From positions 176,159 to 240,158 of the forward strand of contig NZ_FMXK01000008.1 in the NCBI RefSeq assembly GCF_900103635.1: 64,000 bases of DNA, read 5' to 3'. The first letter of the stretch is position 1. The number at the start of each line of letters is the position of its first letter. The DNA comes from Butyrivibrio sp. INlla18 (GTDB taxonomy: Bacteria; Bacillota; Clostridia; Lachnospirales; Lachnospiraceae). The notes under the pieces were generated by a model. That model worked only from the letters and a program-made list of their open reading frames with translations, did not search any database and had not been told where the DNA came from. Positions 7,248 to 16,976 of this stretch are shown one piece after another. The position numbers and the translations under genes were made by a program.

Positions 7248-9920
7248 ATGGACATAGTATTAAAGATCAAAGAAGAACTCAAGGTGGAAAAATGGCAGGT
7301 AGAAGCTGCAGTCAAGCTTATTGACGAAGGCAACACCATCCCATTCATTTCACGTTACAGAAAGGAAGTTACAGGATCTCTTAACGATGAGCAGCTCCGT
7401 AATCTTGATGAGAGACTCAAGTACCTTAGAAGTCTTGAAGAGAGAAGAGAGCAGGTTCTTGCTTCTATCGAAGAACAGGGCAAGATGACTGATGAGCTCA
7501 GAGCCAAGATCGTAGCAGCTGAGACCATGGTTGCTATCGAGGACCTTTACCTTCCATATAGACCAAAGAGAAAGACAAGAGCAAGTGTAGCTAGAGAGAA
7601 GGGACTTGAGGGTCTTTCAGAGATTCTTTTAGCTCAGGAAACAACCAAGCCTCTCCAGGAAGAAGCTGCAGCATTTGTTGATCCAGAAAAAGGTGTTAAT
7701 GATCCAGCAGAAGCTCTTCAGGGCGCAATGGATATCATCGCTGAGGATGTATCTGACAACGCTGACTATCGTGCATACATCAGAGAAGTCACGATGGAAC
7801 AGGGTATTCTCACCAGTAAGGCCAAGGATGAGAAGGCTCAGAGCGTATATGAGATGTACTACAACTACGAAGAGCCTGTTAAAAAAGTTCTAGGCCACAG
7901 AGTTCTTGCTCTTAACAGAGGTGAGGCTGAGAAATTCCTTGTAGTCAAGATCGAAGCTCCAGAGGAGCAGATCCTTCAGTACCTCAACAAGAAGCTTTTA
8001 AAGAATGACAACCCTATTACAACTCCTGTTATCGAAGAGATCACACAGGATGCTTATGAGAGACTTATTGCTCCTGCTATTGAGCGTGATATCAGGAACG
8101 AGCTTACAGAGACAGCTGAAGACGGTGCTATCACAGTATTTGGCAAGAACCTCACACAGCTCCTCATGGCACCACCTATTGCAGGCAAGACTGTACTTGG
8201 TTGGGATCCAGCTTTCAGAACAGGTTGTAAGCTTGCTATCGTAGATGCAACAGGAAAAGTCCTTGATACCAAGGTTATCTATCCTACAGCTCCACAGAAC
8301 AAGGTAGAAGAAGCCAAAGTAGAGCTCAAAAAGCTCATTGATAAATACAATGTTGATCTTATCTCAGTTGGTAACGGTACTGCTTCAAGAGAGTCAGAGC
8401 AGGTTATTGTTGAGCTCATCAAAGAGCTTGATAGACCAGTTCAGTACGTTATCGTTAACGAGGCAGGTGCTTCTGTTTATTCAGCAAGTAAGCTTGCTAC
8501 AGAGGAGTTCCCACAGTTTGATGTAGGACAGAGAAGTGCGGCATCTATTGCCAGAAGACTTCAGGATCCTCTTGCTGAGCTTGTTAAGATCGATCCTAAG
8601 TCAATCGGTGTTGGTCAGTACCAGCACGATATGAACCAGAAAAAGCTAGGCGAAACACTTGAAGGTGTCGTAGAAGACTGTGTTAACAAAGTAGGTGTAG
8701 ACCTCAATACTGCTTCTGCACCACTTCTTCAGTATATTTCAGGTATTAGTAAGGTAATTGCCAAGAATATCGTAGATTATAGAGAAGAGCACGGTAAGTT
8801 CAAGAGCAGAAAAGAGCTCCTTGAAGTACCTAAGCTTGGACCTAAGGCTTACGAGCAGTGCGCCGGATTCCTTAGAATCTCTGATGGCGAGAATCCTCTC
8901 GATGCTACAAGCGTTCATCCTGAGTCATATGATGCAACACTTAAGCTCATGGATAAGCTTGGAATCACCTTTGACGACGTAAGAGCAGCTCAGAAGAATG
9001 CAGCCAAGGCAGTTCTTGAAAAGCCAGCTCCAAAGGCAGAAGATAAGCCACGTCCACCAAAGAAGCCAAAGCAGGTAGTTATCAAGAATACAAGCACAGC
9101 CATGGGAGCAGCCCTTGCGGCAGCTCTTGCGGGAAGTGATCTTGCAGTAGTTGACGCCCAGGATAACAAGGAATCTGCCAAGGCACCTGTAGCCAAGGCA
9201 GCAGAGACAGCTGGCACAGTTGGAACTCTTTCCAAAAAGGTTTCAGATGCAGACAAAAAGAAGCTTTCAGAGGAGCTTGGAATTGGTGAGATCACACTTA
9301 CAGATATCCTCTCTGAGCTCGAGAAACCATCAAGAGACCCTCGTGAGAACATGCCTGCACCAATTCTTAGAAGTGACGTCCTTGATATGAAGGACCTCAA
9401 GCCTGGTATGGTACTTAAGGGAACAGTTAGAAATGTAATCGACTTTGGTTGTTTCGTAGATATAGGTGTTCATCAGGACGGACTTGTTCACATCTCACAC
9501 ATCACTGACAAGTTCATCAAGCATCCTCTTGAGGCTGTAAGCGTTGGAGATATCGTAGATGTTCAGGTTCTTGATGTTGAACTTGATAAAAAGAGAATTG
9601 CTCTTACCATGAAGATCGGTGATCCTGCCAAGGTTGCAGCAGAGGCAGCAGCCAGAGCAGCAGAAAGACCTGCTCCAAAGGTGGTAAAAGAAGAAAAGAA
9701 AGCGGCTCCAAAGAAGACATCTGTAGTTGATCAGGTGGCAAAGGCAGCAGGAGTTACCAAGAAAGCAGCTCCAGCCAAGAAGCCAGCAACTAAGGCGGCT
9801 GCTCCTGCAGAGTCAAGGCCTGCAGCTAGCTCTACTTCAACATCAGAGGCTAAGCCAGCAGCACCAAAGACATTCAAGAAAAAAGGCATTGTCATCTTTA
9901 GAGGAAATGCAAACGAATAA
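7248..9920 (+). CDS. tex: Tex-family RNA-binding transcription accessory protein with extra Ala/Lys-rich segments
   Basis: Nucleic-acid-binding protein of the Tex/Spt6 type. Domains in order: N-terminal helical region (VEKWQVEAAVKLIDEGNTIPFISRYRKEVTG), YqgF/RuvC-like domain from about residue 319 (VLGWDPAFRTGCKLAIVD), helix-hairpin-helix region around 480-560 (SKVIAKNIVDYREEHGKF), and S1 domain around 718-789 (GMVLKGTVRNVIDFGCFVDIG). At 890 residues it is longer than most Tex proteins (about 720-780). The excess is an Ala/Pro/Lys-rich linker of about 120 residues before S1 and a similar tail of about 90 residues. It is monocistronic, with its own terminator. Confidence 0.93.
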   Translation: MDIVLKIKEELKVEKWQVEAAVKLIDEGNTIPFISRYRKEVTGSLNDEQLRNLDERLKYLRSLEERREQVLASIEEQGKMTDELRAKIVAAETMVAIEDLYLPYRPKRKTRASVAREKGLEGLSEILLAQETTKPLQEEAAAFVDPEKGVNDPAEALQGAMDIIAEDVSDNADYRAYIREVTMEQGILTSKAKDEKAQSVYEMYYNYEEPVKKVLGHRVLALNRGEAEKFLVVKIEAPEEQILQYLNKKLLKNDNPITTPVIEEITQDAYERLIAPAIERDIRNELTETAEDGAITVFGKNLTQLLMAPPIAGKTVLGWDPAFRTGCKLAIVDATGKVLDTKVIYPTAPQNKVEEAKVELKKLIDKYNVDLISVGNGTASRESEQVIVELIKELDRPVQYVIVNEAGASVYSASKLATEEFPQFDVGQRSAASIARRLQDPLAELVKIDPKSIGVGQYQHDMNQKKLGETLEGVVEDCVNKVGVDLNTASAPLLQYISGISKVIAKNIVDYREEHGKFKSRKELLEVPKLGPKAYEQCAGFLRISDGENPLDATSVHPESYDATLKLMDKLGITFDDVRAAQKNAAKAVLEKPAPKAEDKPRPPKKPKQVVIKNTSTAMGAALAAALAGSDLAVVDAQDNKESAKAPVAKAAETAGTVGTLSKKVSDADKKKLSEELGIGEITLTDILSELEKPSRDPRENMPAPILRSDVLDMKDLKPGMVLKGTVRNVIDFGCFVDIGVHQDGLVHISHITDKFIKHPLEAVSVGDIVDVQVLDVELDKKRIALTMKIGDPAKVAAEAAARAAERPAPKVVKEEKKAAPKKTSVVDQVAKAAGVTKKAAPAKKPATKAAAPAESRPAASSTSTSEAKPAAPKTFKKKGIVIFRGNANE

Positions 9921-9928
9921 AAGCGAAA

Positions 9929-9967
9929 ATGAGCCACAGGGACGGAGGTTGTGGCTCATTTTTTTCA
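9929..9967 (+). terminator. Terminator of tex
   Basis: ATGAGCCACA pairs with TGTGGCTCAT around an 11-base loop, followed by a T run. Confidence 0.88.
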
Positions 9968-10071
9968 CAAGAATTAGTTAATCAAAAGCAAGATGTGAAG
10001 TGAATACTTCATGGAGAATGACTATAATAGTAATATAATGTCAGTAGTATGGGACGATTAGGAGGTAAGGT

Positions 10072-11541
10072 ATGCTTTATATTGGTGTAGATTTGGGGAC
10101 TTCATCTGTTAAGCTTGTGCTGATGGATGAAACAGGTAAGATTCATGGAACAACTTCAAGGGAATATCCTTTGTTTTTCCCACATCCAGGTTGGTCAGAA
10201 CAAAAGCCTGAGGATTGGTACACAGAGGCAATAACAGGTCTCAAGGAACTGCTTAAGGATGTTGATAAGTCACAGGTTGCAGGTATCAGCTTTGGCGGAC
10301 AGATGCACGGTCTTGTAATACTTGATGAGAACGATAATGTAATTCGTCCTGCAATTCTTTGGAATGACGGTAGAACTCAGAAGCAGGTTGACTATCTCAA
10401 CAATGAGATTGGAAAAGAGACCCTTTCAAAATATACTGCAAACATCGCATTTGCAGGATTTACAGCACCTAAGATTCTCTGGGTAAAAGAAAATGAGCCA
10501 GAGAACTTTAAGAAGATCAAGAAGATAATGCTTCCAAAGGATTATCTTGCATATAAGTTATCAGGAACATTCTGCACAGATTATTCTGATGCTTCAGGAA
10601 TGCTCCTCCTTGACGTTCAGAATCGTAAGTGGTCAAAAGAGATGTGCGATATCTGCGGTATTACAGAAGATATGCTTCCACAGCTCTTTGACAGCTTTGA
10701 GAAGGTTGGAACACTTAAGGCTGAGCTTGCTTCAGAACTTGGACTTAAGGATAGCGTAGTTATCGCAGCAGGCGCTGGCGACAACGCAGCAGCTGCTGTA
10801 GGTACAGGCACAGTTGGTAACAACAAGTGCAATATCTCACTTGGAACAAGTGGAACAATCTTCATGTCATCAGACAGCTTTGCTGTTGATAGCAATAACG
10901 CACTTCACTCATTTGATCATGCTGATGGACACTTCCATCTCATGGGATGCATGCTCAGCGCAGCTAGCTGCAACAAGTGGTGGAATGATGAGATCTTAAA
11001 GACTAAGGACTATGCTGCAGAGCAGAAGGGAATCGAGAAGCTTGGTGAGAACCACGTATTCTTCCTTCCATACCTTATGGGCGAGAGATCTCCTTGGAAC
11101 AATCCAAATGCTCGTGCAACCTTCACAGGTATCACAATGGATACAACAAGAGAGGATATGACACAGGCTGTTCTTGAAGGTGTTGCTTTTGCTACAAGAG
11201 ATATGTATGAAGTAGCTAAGTCTATCGGCGTAGCTCCTCAGAGAACAATGATCTGCGGTGGTGGTGCTAAGAGCCCTCTTTGGAGAAAGATGATCGCTAA
11301 CATCTTAAACGTAGAAGTTGATGTTCCTTCATGCGAGGAAGGACCTGGAATGGGCGGCGCTATGCTCGCTATGGTTGCTTGTGGAGCATACAAGACGGTA
11401 GAGGATGCGGCAGCAGCCATCGTTAAGGTTGATAAGACTGAGAAGCCTGATCCAGAGCTTGTTAAGAAGTATGAGGCAAGATATCAGCAGTTCAAGACTA
11501 TCTATCCTGCACTTGCTGAAACTTTTGACAAGATTATTTAA
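10072..11541 (+). CDS. xylB: Xylulokinase
   Basis: FGGY-family sugar kinase converting D-xylulose to xylulose 5-phosphate, which enters the pentose phosphate pathway. 489 residues is the family length. Visible are the N-terminal phosphate loop YIGVDLGTSSVKLVL, the substrate segment SFGGQMHGLV with ILWNDGRTQ, and the C-terminal ATP site ICGGGAKSPLWRKM. A strong AGGAGGT lies just before the ATG. No xylose isomerase or transporter is adjacent, so the gene stands alone between terminators. Confidence 0.94.
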   Translation: MLYIGVDLGTSSVKLVLMDETGKIHGTTSREYPLFFPHPGWSEQKPEDWYTEAITGLKELLKDVDKSQVAGISFGGQMHGLVILDENDNVIRPAILWNDGRTQKQVDYLNNEIGKETLSKYTANIAFAGFTAPKILWVKENEPENFKKIKKIMLPKDYLAYKLSGTFCTDYSDASGMLLLDVQNRKWSKEMCDICGITEDMLPQLFDSFEKVGTLKAELASELGLKDSVVIAAGAGDNAAAAVGTGTVGNNKCNISLGTSGTIFMSSDSFAVDSNNALHSFDHADGHFHLMGCMLSAASCNKWWNDEILKTKDYAAEQKGIEKLGENHVFFLPYLMGERSPWNNPNARATFTGITMDTTREDMTQAVLEGVAFATRDMYEVAKSIGVAPQRTMICGGGAKSPLWRKMIANILNVEVDVPSCEEGPGMGGAMLAMVACGAYKTVEDAAAAIVKVDKTEKPDPELVKKYEARYQQFKTIYPALAETFDKII

Positions 11542-11605
11542 TAATATTTAGATAAATATTATCAAAAGTAGTATTGCTTTTATTAATCTTATAATGTAAT
11601 ATCTT

Positions 11606-11635
11606 AAGCGGATACACGAAAATGTATCCGCTTTT
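11606..11635 (+). terminator. Terminator of xylB
   Basis: AAGCGGATACA pairs with TGTATCCGCTT around a six-base loop, followed by TT. Confidence 0.8.
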
Positions 11636-11649
11636 ACAATTTAACTATT

Positions 11650-11769
11650 CTCTTATTCAGAGTGGTGGAGGTACATAGGACCTGTGAAGCCACGGCAACC
11701 CCTTGATGATATCAGGAAGGTGCCAACCTGAGCGTGCAACTCCAGTATTGGAAAACGAGCAATAAGAGG
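11650..11769 (+). ncRNA. SAM-I (S-box) riboswitch
   Basis: It has the S-box landmarks in order: a closing stem CTCTTATT paired with AATAAGAG, then AGTGGTGGAGGTAC, the GAAGCCACGGCAACC core, and AAGGTGCCAACC. It ends right before a separate terminator hairpin and lies 82 bp upstream of metK. SAM binding would therefore favour the terminator and shut off SAM synthetase. Confidence 0.96.
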
Positions 11770-11785
11770 ATCTGATATGATAATC

Positions 11786-11833
11786 AGCTCCGTATGTTTT
11801 GTTTATGCACGCAACAAAACAACGGAGCTTTTC
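11786..11833 (+). terminator. Expression-platform terminator of the SAM riboswitch
   Basis: AGCTCCGT (11786-11793) pairs with ACGGAGCT (11822-11829). An inner stem GTTTTGTT/AACAAAAC extends it, and a T run follows. It lies between the aptamer and metK. Confidence 0.85.
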
Positions 11834-11851
11834 TAATGAAAGGAAAACAGA

Positions 11852-13042
11852 ATGGATAAGTTTATTTTCACATCCGAATCAGTAACAGAAGGACACCCAG
11901 ACAAAATCTGTGATAACATCTCTGATGCTATCCTTGATGCCTGCATGGAGCAGGATCCTATGAGCCGTGTAGCTTGTGAGACAGCAGCATGTACAGGATT
12001 CGTTCTCATCACAGGTGAGATCACAACAAAGGCACACGTTGATTATGCCAAGATTGCTCGTGAGACAATCAAAGAGATCGGCTATGATGATTCAGCTAAG
12101 GGCTTTGATGGTAACACATGTGCAGTACTCGTAGCACTTGATCAGCAGTCAGCTGATATCGCTATGGGTGTTGATAAGGCTCTTGAGGCTAGAGAGAACC
12201 AGATGACAGATGAGCAGCTTGAAGCTATCGGTGCTGGTGACCAGGGTATGATGTTTGGTTACGCTACAAACGAGACAGACGATTACATGCCATATGCAAT
12301 CAGCCTTGCACACAAGCTTACCAAGAAGCTTACAGAAGTTAGAAAGAACGGCACACTTCCATACCTTAGAGCAGATGGAAAGAGCCAGGTTTCAGTTGAG
12401 TATGATGAGAACGGTAAGGTAAAGAGACTTGAAGCTATCGTTATCTCAACTCAGCATGATGAGAAGGTTACACAGGAGCAGATTCACGCAGATATCAGAA
12501 AGCACGTTATCGATACTGTAGTTGATCTTTCACTTGTTGATGACAACACAAAGATCTACATCAACCCAACAGGACGTTTCGTAATCGGTGGACCTCAGGG
12601 TGATGCTGGTCTTACAGGACGTAAGATCATCGTTGATACTTACGGCGGAGCAGCTCGTCATGGCGGCGGAGCATTCTCTGGTAAGGACTGCACAAAGGTT
12701 GACCGTTCAGCAGCTTATGCAGCTAGATATGTTGCAAAGAACATCGTTGCAGCAGGTCTTGCTGACAGAGCAGAGATTCAGCTTTCATATGCTATCGGTG
12801 TAGCACAGCCTACATCAATCCTTGTAGACACATTTGGAACAGGTAAGGTTTCTGATGAGAAGCTTACAGAGGCAGTTCGTAAGGTATTCGACCTTCGTCC
12901 AGCTGGTATCATCAAGATGCTTGACCTTCGTCGTCCAATCTACAAGCAGACAGCAGCTTACGGCCACTTCGGACGTAACGACCTTAACCTCCCATGGGAG
13001 CAGACCAACAAAGTCGAGGAACTCAAGGCTGCAGTTAAATAA
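11852..13042 (+). CDS. metK: S-adenosylmethionine synthetase
   Basis: Makes S-adenosylmethionine from methionine and ATP. 396 residues is the normal length. Motifs include [20 protein letters not shown], the hexapeptide region [12 protein letters not shown], and the phosphate loop region [20 protein letters not shown]. Expression is probably set by the SAM-I riboswitch just upstream. The gene stops 233 bp before the converging dnaE, and the gap is a giant palindrome. Confidence 0.98.
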   Translation: MDKFIFTSESVTEGHPDKICDNISDAILDACMEQDPMSRVACETAACTGFVLITGEITTKAHVDYAKIARETIKEIGYDDSAKGFDGNTCAVLVALDQQSADIAMGVDKALEARENQMTDEQLEAIGAGDQGMMFGYATNETDDYMPYAISLAHKLTKKLTEVRKNGTLPYLRADGKSQVSVEYDENGKVKRLEAIVISTQHDEKVTQEQIHADIRKHVIDTVVDLSLVDDNTKIYINPTGRFVIGGPQGDAGLTGRKIIVDTYGGAARHGGGAFSGKDCTKVDRSAAYAARYVAKNIVAAGLADRAEIQLSYAIGVAQPTSILVDTFGTGKVSDEKLTEAVRKVFDLRPAGIIKMLDLRRPIYKQTAAYGHFGRNDLNLPWEQTNKVEELKAAVK

Positions 13043-13275
13043 GTTTACGTTATGAATTGAGGACGCCAGAGAGTAAAATAAAAGTTTTATTCACTTGGTA
13101 TTTTTCTCAGTGATACATAAGACAATCTAAAAAACCTGAAATGATAAGTTTCACTTTGTTCAAAGCACTTATCATTTCAGGTTTTTATATTGTCATGTAT
13201 CATCTGAAAAAAATAAATCGTTCATAAAACTTCTATGTTACTCTCTGGCTGACACTGAATTTATTAGCGTAAGTT
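13043..13275. repeat. About 230-bp imperfect palindrome filling the metK/dnaE gap
   Basis: The central stem AAAAACCTGAAATGATAAGT (left, 13131-13150) and its complement (13167-13186) are perfect or nearly so, around a short loop centred near 13159. Outside it, GATACAT/ATGTATC, AAGTTTTAT/ATAAAACTT and CCAGAGAGTAA/TTACTCTCTGG also pair, with small bulges. The pairing continues to the stop codons of both genes. It could be a long bidirectional terminator or a miniature inverted-repeat element that inserted and now serves as one. Confidence 0.8.
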
Positions 13276-16200
13276 TTATACCACCTGTATGTTGTCTGTA
13301 CCAAAAGATTCTTTGAGTTTGTCGATTAAAATTTTATCAGCTTTAACAGTATAACCTCTACCAAGTTTTTTAACTTGTTTTGTATCAGTAAGATAAATAG
13401 CTACTTCATCTCTGCCATCACTAGTAGCAATGAGTCTTTCAAGTTCCTGGCATTTTTCTTCGTAAGCTTCTTTGCTAGGGAATCTTATCCACACAGTCTT
13501 TGGAACTTCATCAAAAAGAGTCACCTTGCTGGCGATGAGTTTGGCGTCTCGATCTTCTTCTACGGATACGCGTCCTTCTATGAAGACCTTGGCGTCTGCA
13601 TTGAGGCGTCCGGCGTTGGCTTCGTAAGTTTTAGGGAAGACGATAACTTCTACTGCGCCAACCAGGTCCTCTAAGGTGATGAAGGCCATGATCTGGTCGT
13701 TCTTGGTGTATTTTATCTTTTTGTCTATTATGATTCCGCCGATGGTTGCGTTTGCGTTGTCCTTGACTGTAGGCTCACCAACTTCGTCGTCCAGGAAGAA
13801 ATCTGCTGTAGTGTTTGTAATCTTCTTTTTCCACATTGCGACGTACTCTTCGAGAGGATGACCTGAGATGTAGATTCCAAGGACATCTTTTTCAAATTCC
13901 AAAAGAAGGTCTTTCTGGAATTCGCCAACATCTGGAAGAGGAACTTCATACTGTTTCTTGTCCTGCTCGGATGCAAGGTCGAAAAGAGACATCTGGCCAG
14001 CCATGCTGTTGCGGCCATTCGAATGGAGCTGATCCATGATCTGGGCGTAAACAGTCATGTGCTGTTTTCTGGTTCCTTCAAAGCAGTCGAAGGCGCCAGC
14101 TTTTATGAAGTTTTCAACAGCTCTTTTGTTGACATCATTGTCACTTCCGGACATTCTAGTCAGGAAATCGTTGAGATTCTTGAACTTGCCGTGGGCACGT
14201 CTCTCTGTGACAACAGCGGAAATCACTGGTCTGCCCACACCCTTTATAGCTGTAAGGGCGTATCTGATGGCCTTTTTCTTGCCAGGGGCTGTTGTGACTA
14301 CGGCGCCAGGAATAGGAGTGTCACCCTCCCCAGCATCTATCTCAGTAACTGAGAATCCAGAATATCCCTCGTTAATATCAGGTGGCAAAAGAGTTATGTT
14401 CATGTTCCTGCAACTCATGATATAGCCTGAAACTTTGCCAGGATTATCAATGACTGAAGTCATGAGAGCCGCCATAAATTCTACAGGGTAGTAGTATTTA
14501 AGCCAAGCTGTCTGAAGTGCAACTACTGCGTAGCAGGCAGCGTGTGACTTGTTGAAGGCGTACTTGGCAAAATCCATCATGGAGTCGTAGATTGCGTTGG
14601 CAACATCAGGACTGATGCCCTTAGAAGCACAGCCTGGAACGTTCTCCTCAGAATTACCATTTACGAAGTTAGCTCTTTCTACCTCCATGACATGCTGTTT
14701 CTTTTTACTCATGGCACGTCTTACAAGGTCAGCTCGGCCAAGGGTGTAGCCGCCAAGCTGCTGAACTATCTGCATAACCTGCTCCTGGTAGACAATACAG
14801 CCGTAGGTGGGCTTCAGGATTGGCTCCAGTTCTGGAGTTAAATAACTGATGGAACCAGCGTCATTTTTACCAGAGATATATTTTGGAATAAAGTCCATAG
14901 GGCCTGGTCGGTACAGAGAAACTCCCGCAATGATATCCTCAAGGGATTGAGGCTTAAGTTCTTTCATGAAAGCCTGCATTCCGCCGGATTCAAGCTGGAA
15001 TATACCGTCGCACTTGCCACTACCTATAGAAGCAAGAACCTTCTGGTCGTTGTAATCTATCTCATCTATATTAATGAAGTTAGCATCTCCAGGTTTGGCG
15101 CCAAGAGAAGCATTTGCATAATTAACAGCATCCTTGATAACAGTAAGAGTGCGAAGACCCAGGAAGTCCATCTTGAGAAGCCCCAGCTCTTCTATAGTAG
15201 TCATGGTGAACTGAGTTGTGATGTTACCTTCTGCTGAACGCGACAGTGGAACAAGGTCCTCAGCTGGTGCCTGACAGATAACGACGCCGGCAGCGTGGAT
15301 CGAAGTATGTCTTGGAAGACCTTCAAGCTTCTGGCACATGTCGATCAATTTGTGAACTGTAGGGTCAGTCTCATAGCTGGTCCTAAGCTCAGGGTTCATA
15401 GAAAGAGCTTTCTCAAGAGTGATGTTCAGCTCATTTGGAATCATCTTGGCAATCTGATCGCCGTAGCTATATGGAAGATCCATAACTCTGGCAACGTCTC
15501 TGATAACACCCTTAGCTGCAAGAGTACCAAAGGTGATAATCTGAACAACCTTGTCAGCACCATATTTCTCAGTAACGTAATCTATAACATCCTGACGGCG
15601 CTCGTACTCGAAGTCCACGTCAATATCGGGCATGGATACACGTTCAGGATTAAGGAATCTCTCAAAGAGAAGATCATACTTGATAGGATCTATATTGGTG
15701 ATGTGCATGCAGTAGGAAACGATACTACCAGCGGCAGAACCTCTACCTGGTCCTACAGCAATGCCATTTTCTCTACAATAATTTATGTAGTCCCATACAA
15801 TAAGGAAGTAATCTACATATCCCATCCTCTTGATGACGCCGAGTTCGTAATCAAGCTTATCTTTTAAGGTGCCATCATCGTCAGGATATCTCTCATGAAG
15901 ACCATCGAGACAGAGCTTATTAAGATATGTCCATGAATCATAGCCTTCTGGAACCTCGAAATGAGGGAGCTTGGTAACGCCAAATTCGATCTCAACATTA
16001 CATCTGTCAGCAATCTTTTGGGTATTGTCGATAGCCTCCTGAGCATATGGGAAAAGAGCTCTCATTTCCTCTTCGCTCTTAACATAGTACTGGCCGCCCT
16101 CATAGCGCATTCTGTCTTCGTCGGTGACTTTTTTGCCAGTCTGTATGCATAAAAGGAGGTCGTGAGCCTCTGCGTCATCTGCGTATGTGTAGTGGCAGTC

Positions 16201-16815
16201 GTTGGTTGCAACAAGCGGAATATCGAGCTCCTGAGAAAGAGCAAGAAGAGTGTTGTTGACCATGCGCTGCTCTGGGATTCCGTGATCTTGAAGCTCTAAA
16301 AAGAAATTGCCGTGACCAAAGATATTGTCCAGGCGAATAGCAGCTTCTTTTGCTGCACCATTCTGACCCTTAATGATATTCTTGGGAATCTCACCTGCAA
16401 GACAGGCAGAAAGAGCTATGACACCTTCGTGGTACTGTTCCAAAAGCTCCATGTCTACACGTGGCTTGTAGTAATAGCCTTCAGTGAAACCGCGGCTTAC
16501 GATATGTGAGAGGTTAGCGTAACCTACGTTGTTCTCTGCAAGGAGCACAAGGTGGTAGTATCTCTCATCGGAGACAGAAGTCTCTTTTTCAAAACGGGAA
16601 CCTGGGGCAACATAAACTTCGCATCCAAGGATAGGATTGATGCCTTCTTCCTTGCATGCCTTGTAAAAGTCAATGACACCGTACATTACACCGTGGTCAG
16701 TGATAGCGCCGGCGGTCATTCCGAGACTCTTAAGTCTTTTAACATATTCTTTTATCTTGTTTGAACCGTCCAAAAGACTGTATTCAGTATGGACGTGAAG
16801 ATGTGTAAATGCCAT
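13276..16815 (-). CDS. dnaE: DNA polymerase III alpha subunit, DnaE type
   Basis: Replicative C-family polymerase. At 1179 residues it has the DnaE1 layout: N-terminal PHP domain (FTHLHVHTEYSLLDGSN), palm with GPGRGSAAGSIVSY and the catalytic PDIDVDF around residue 395, tandem helix-hairpin-helix region (KAIRYALTAIKGVGRPVI), and an OB-fold near the C-terminus (ATIGGIIIDKKIKYTKNDQIMAFITLED). It is divergent from pfkA, with about 160 bp between them. PolC, the other clostridial replicase, is not in this window. Confidence 0.97.
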   Translation of the reverse strand: MAFTHLHVHTEYSLLDGSNKIKEYVKRLKSLGMTAGAITDHGVMYGVIDFYKACKEEGINPILGCEVYVAPGSRFEKETSVSDERYYHLVLLAENNVGYANLSHIVSRGFTEGYYYKPRVDMELLEQYHEGVIALSACLAGEIPKNIIKGQNGAAKEAAIRLDNIFGHGNFFLELQDHGIPEQRMVNNTLLALSQELDIPLVATNDCHYTYADDAEAHDLLLCIQTGKKVTDEDRMRYEGGQYYVKSEEEMRALFPYAQEAIDNTQKIADRCNVEIEFGVTKLPHFEVPEGYDSWTYLNKLCLDGLHERYPDDDGTLKDKLDYELGVIKRMGYVDYFLIVWDYINYCRENGIAVGPGRGSAAGSIVSYCMHITNIDPIKYDLLFERFLNPERVSMPDIDVDFEYERRQDVIDYVTEKYGADKVVQIITFGTLAAKGVIRDVARVMDLPYSYGDQIAKMIPNELNITLEKALSMNPELRTSYETDPTVHKLIDMCQKLEGLPRHTSIHAAGVVICQAPAEDLVPLSRSAEGNITTQFTMTTIEELGLLKMDFLGLRTLTVIKDAVNYANASLGAKPGDANFINIDEIDYNDQKVLASIGSGKCDGIFQLESGGMQAFMKELKPQSLEDIIAGVSLYRPGPMDFIPKYISGKNDAGSISYLTPELEPILKPTYGCIVYQEQVMQIVQQLGGYTLGRADLVRRAMSKKKQHVMEVERANFVNGNSEENVPGCASKGISPDVANAIYDSMMDFAKYAFNKSHAACYAVVALQTAWLKYYYPVEFMAALMTSVIDNPGKVSGYIMSCRNMNITLLPPDINEGYSGFSVTEIDAGEGDTPIPGAVVTTAPGKKKAIRYALTAIKGVGRPVISAVVTERRAHGKFKNLNDFLTRMSGSDNDVNKRAVENFIKAGAFDCFEGTRKQHMTVYAQIMDQLHSNGRNSMAGQMSLFDLASEQDKKQYEVPLPDVGEFQKDLLLEFEKDVLGIYISGHPLEEYVAMWKKKITNTTADFFLDDEVGEPTVKDNANATIGGIIIDKKIKYTKNDQIMAFITLEDLVGAVEVIVFPKTYEANAGRLNADAKVFIEGRVSVEEDRDAKLIASKVTLFDEVPKTVWIRFPSKEAYEEKCQELERLIATSDGRDEVAIYLTDTKQVKKLGRGYTVKADKILIDKLKESFGTDNIQVV

Positions 16816-16976
16816 TTGATTGCCCCAACAAAAATTATTTAAAATATTATATCATAAAGGAAAATATTATTGCAGACATTAGAAGTTTGCGCTAATATAA
16901 TAAGTTAGGAATGATAATAAAATGACAATGTAAAGGTTGCTATGCAACATAAGAAGTAGGAATCGAGGAAAGAAAG

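Noticed and set aside
8990..9400. Long antisense frame within tex
   Set aside because: It mirrors the Ala/Lys-rich codons of tex on the other strand, with no ribosome site or family match.
15295..15867. 190-codon frame opposite dnaE
   Set aside because: A shadow of dnaE: no start signals, composition set by the opposite strand.
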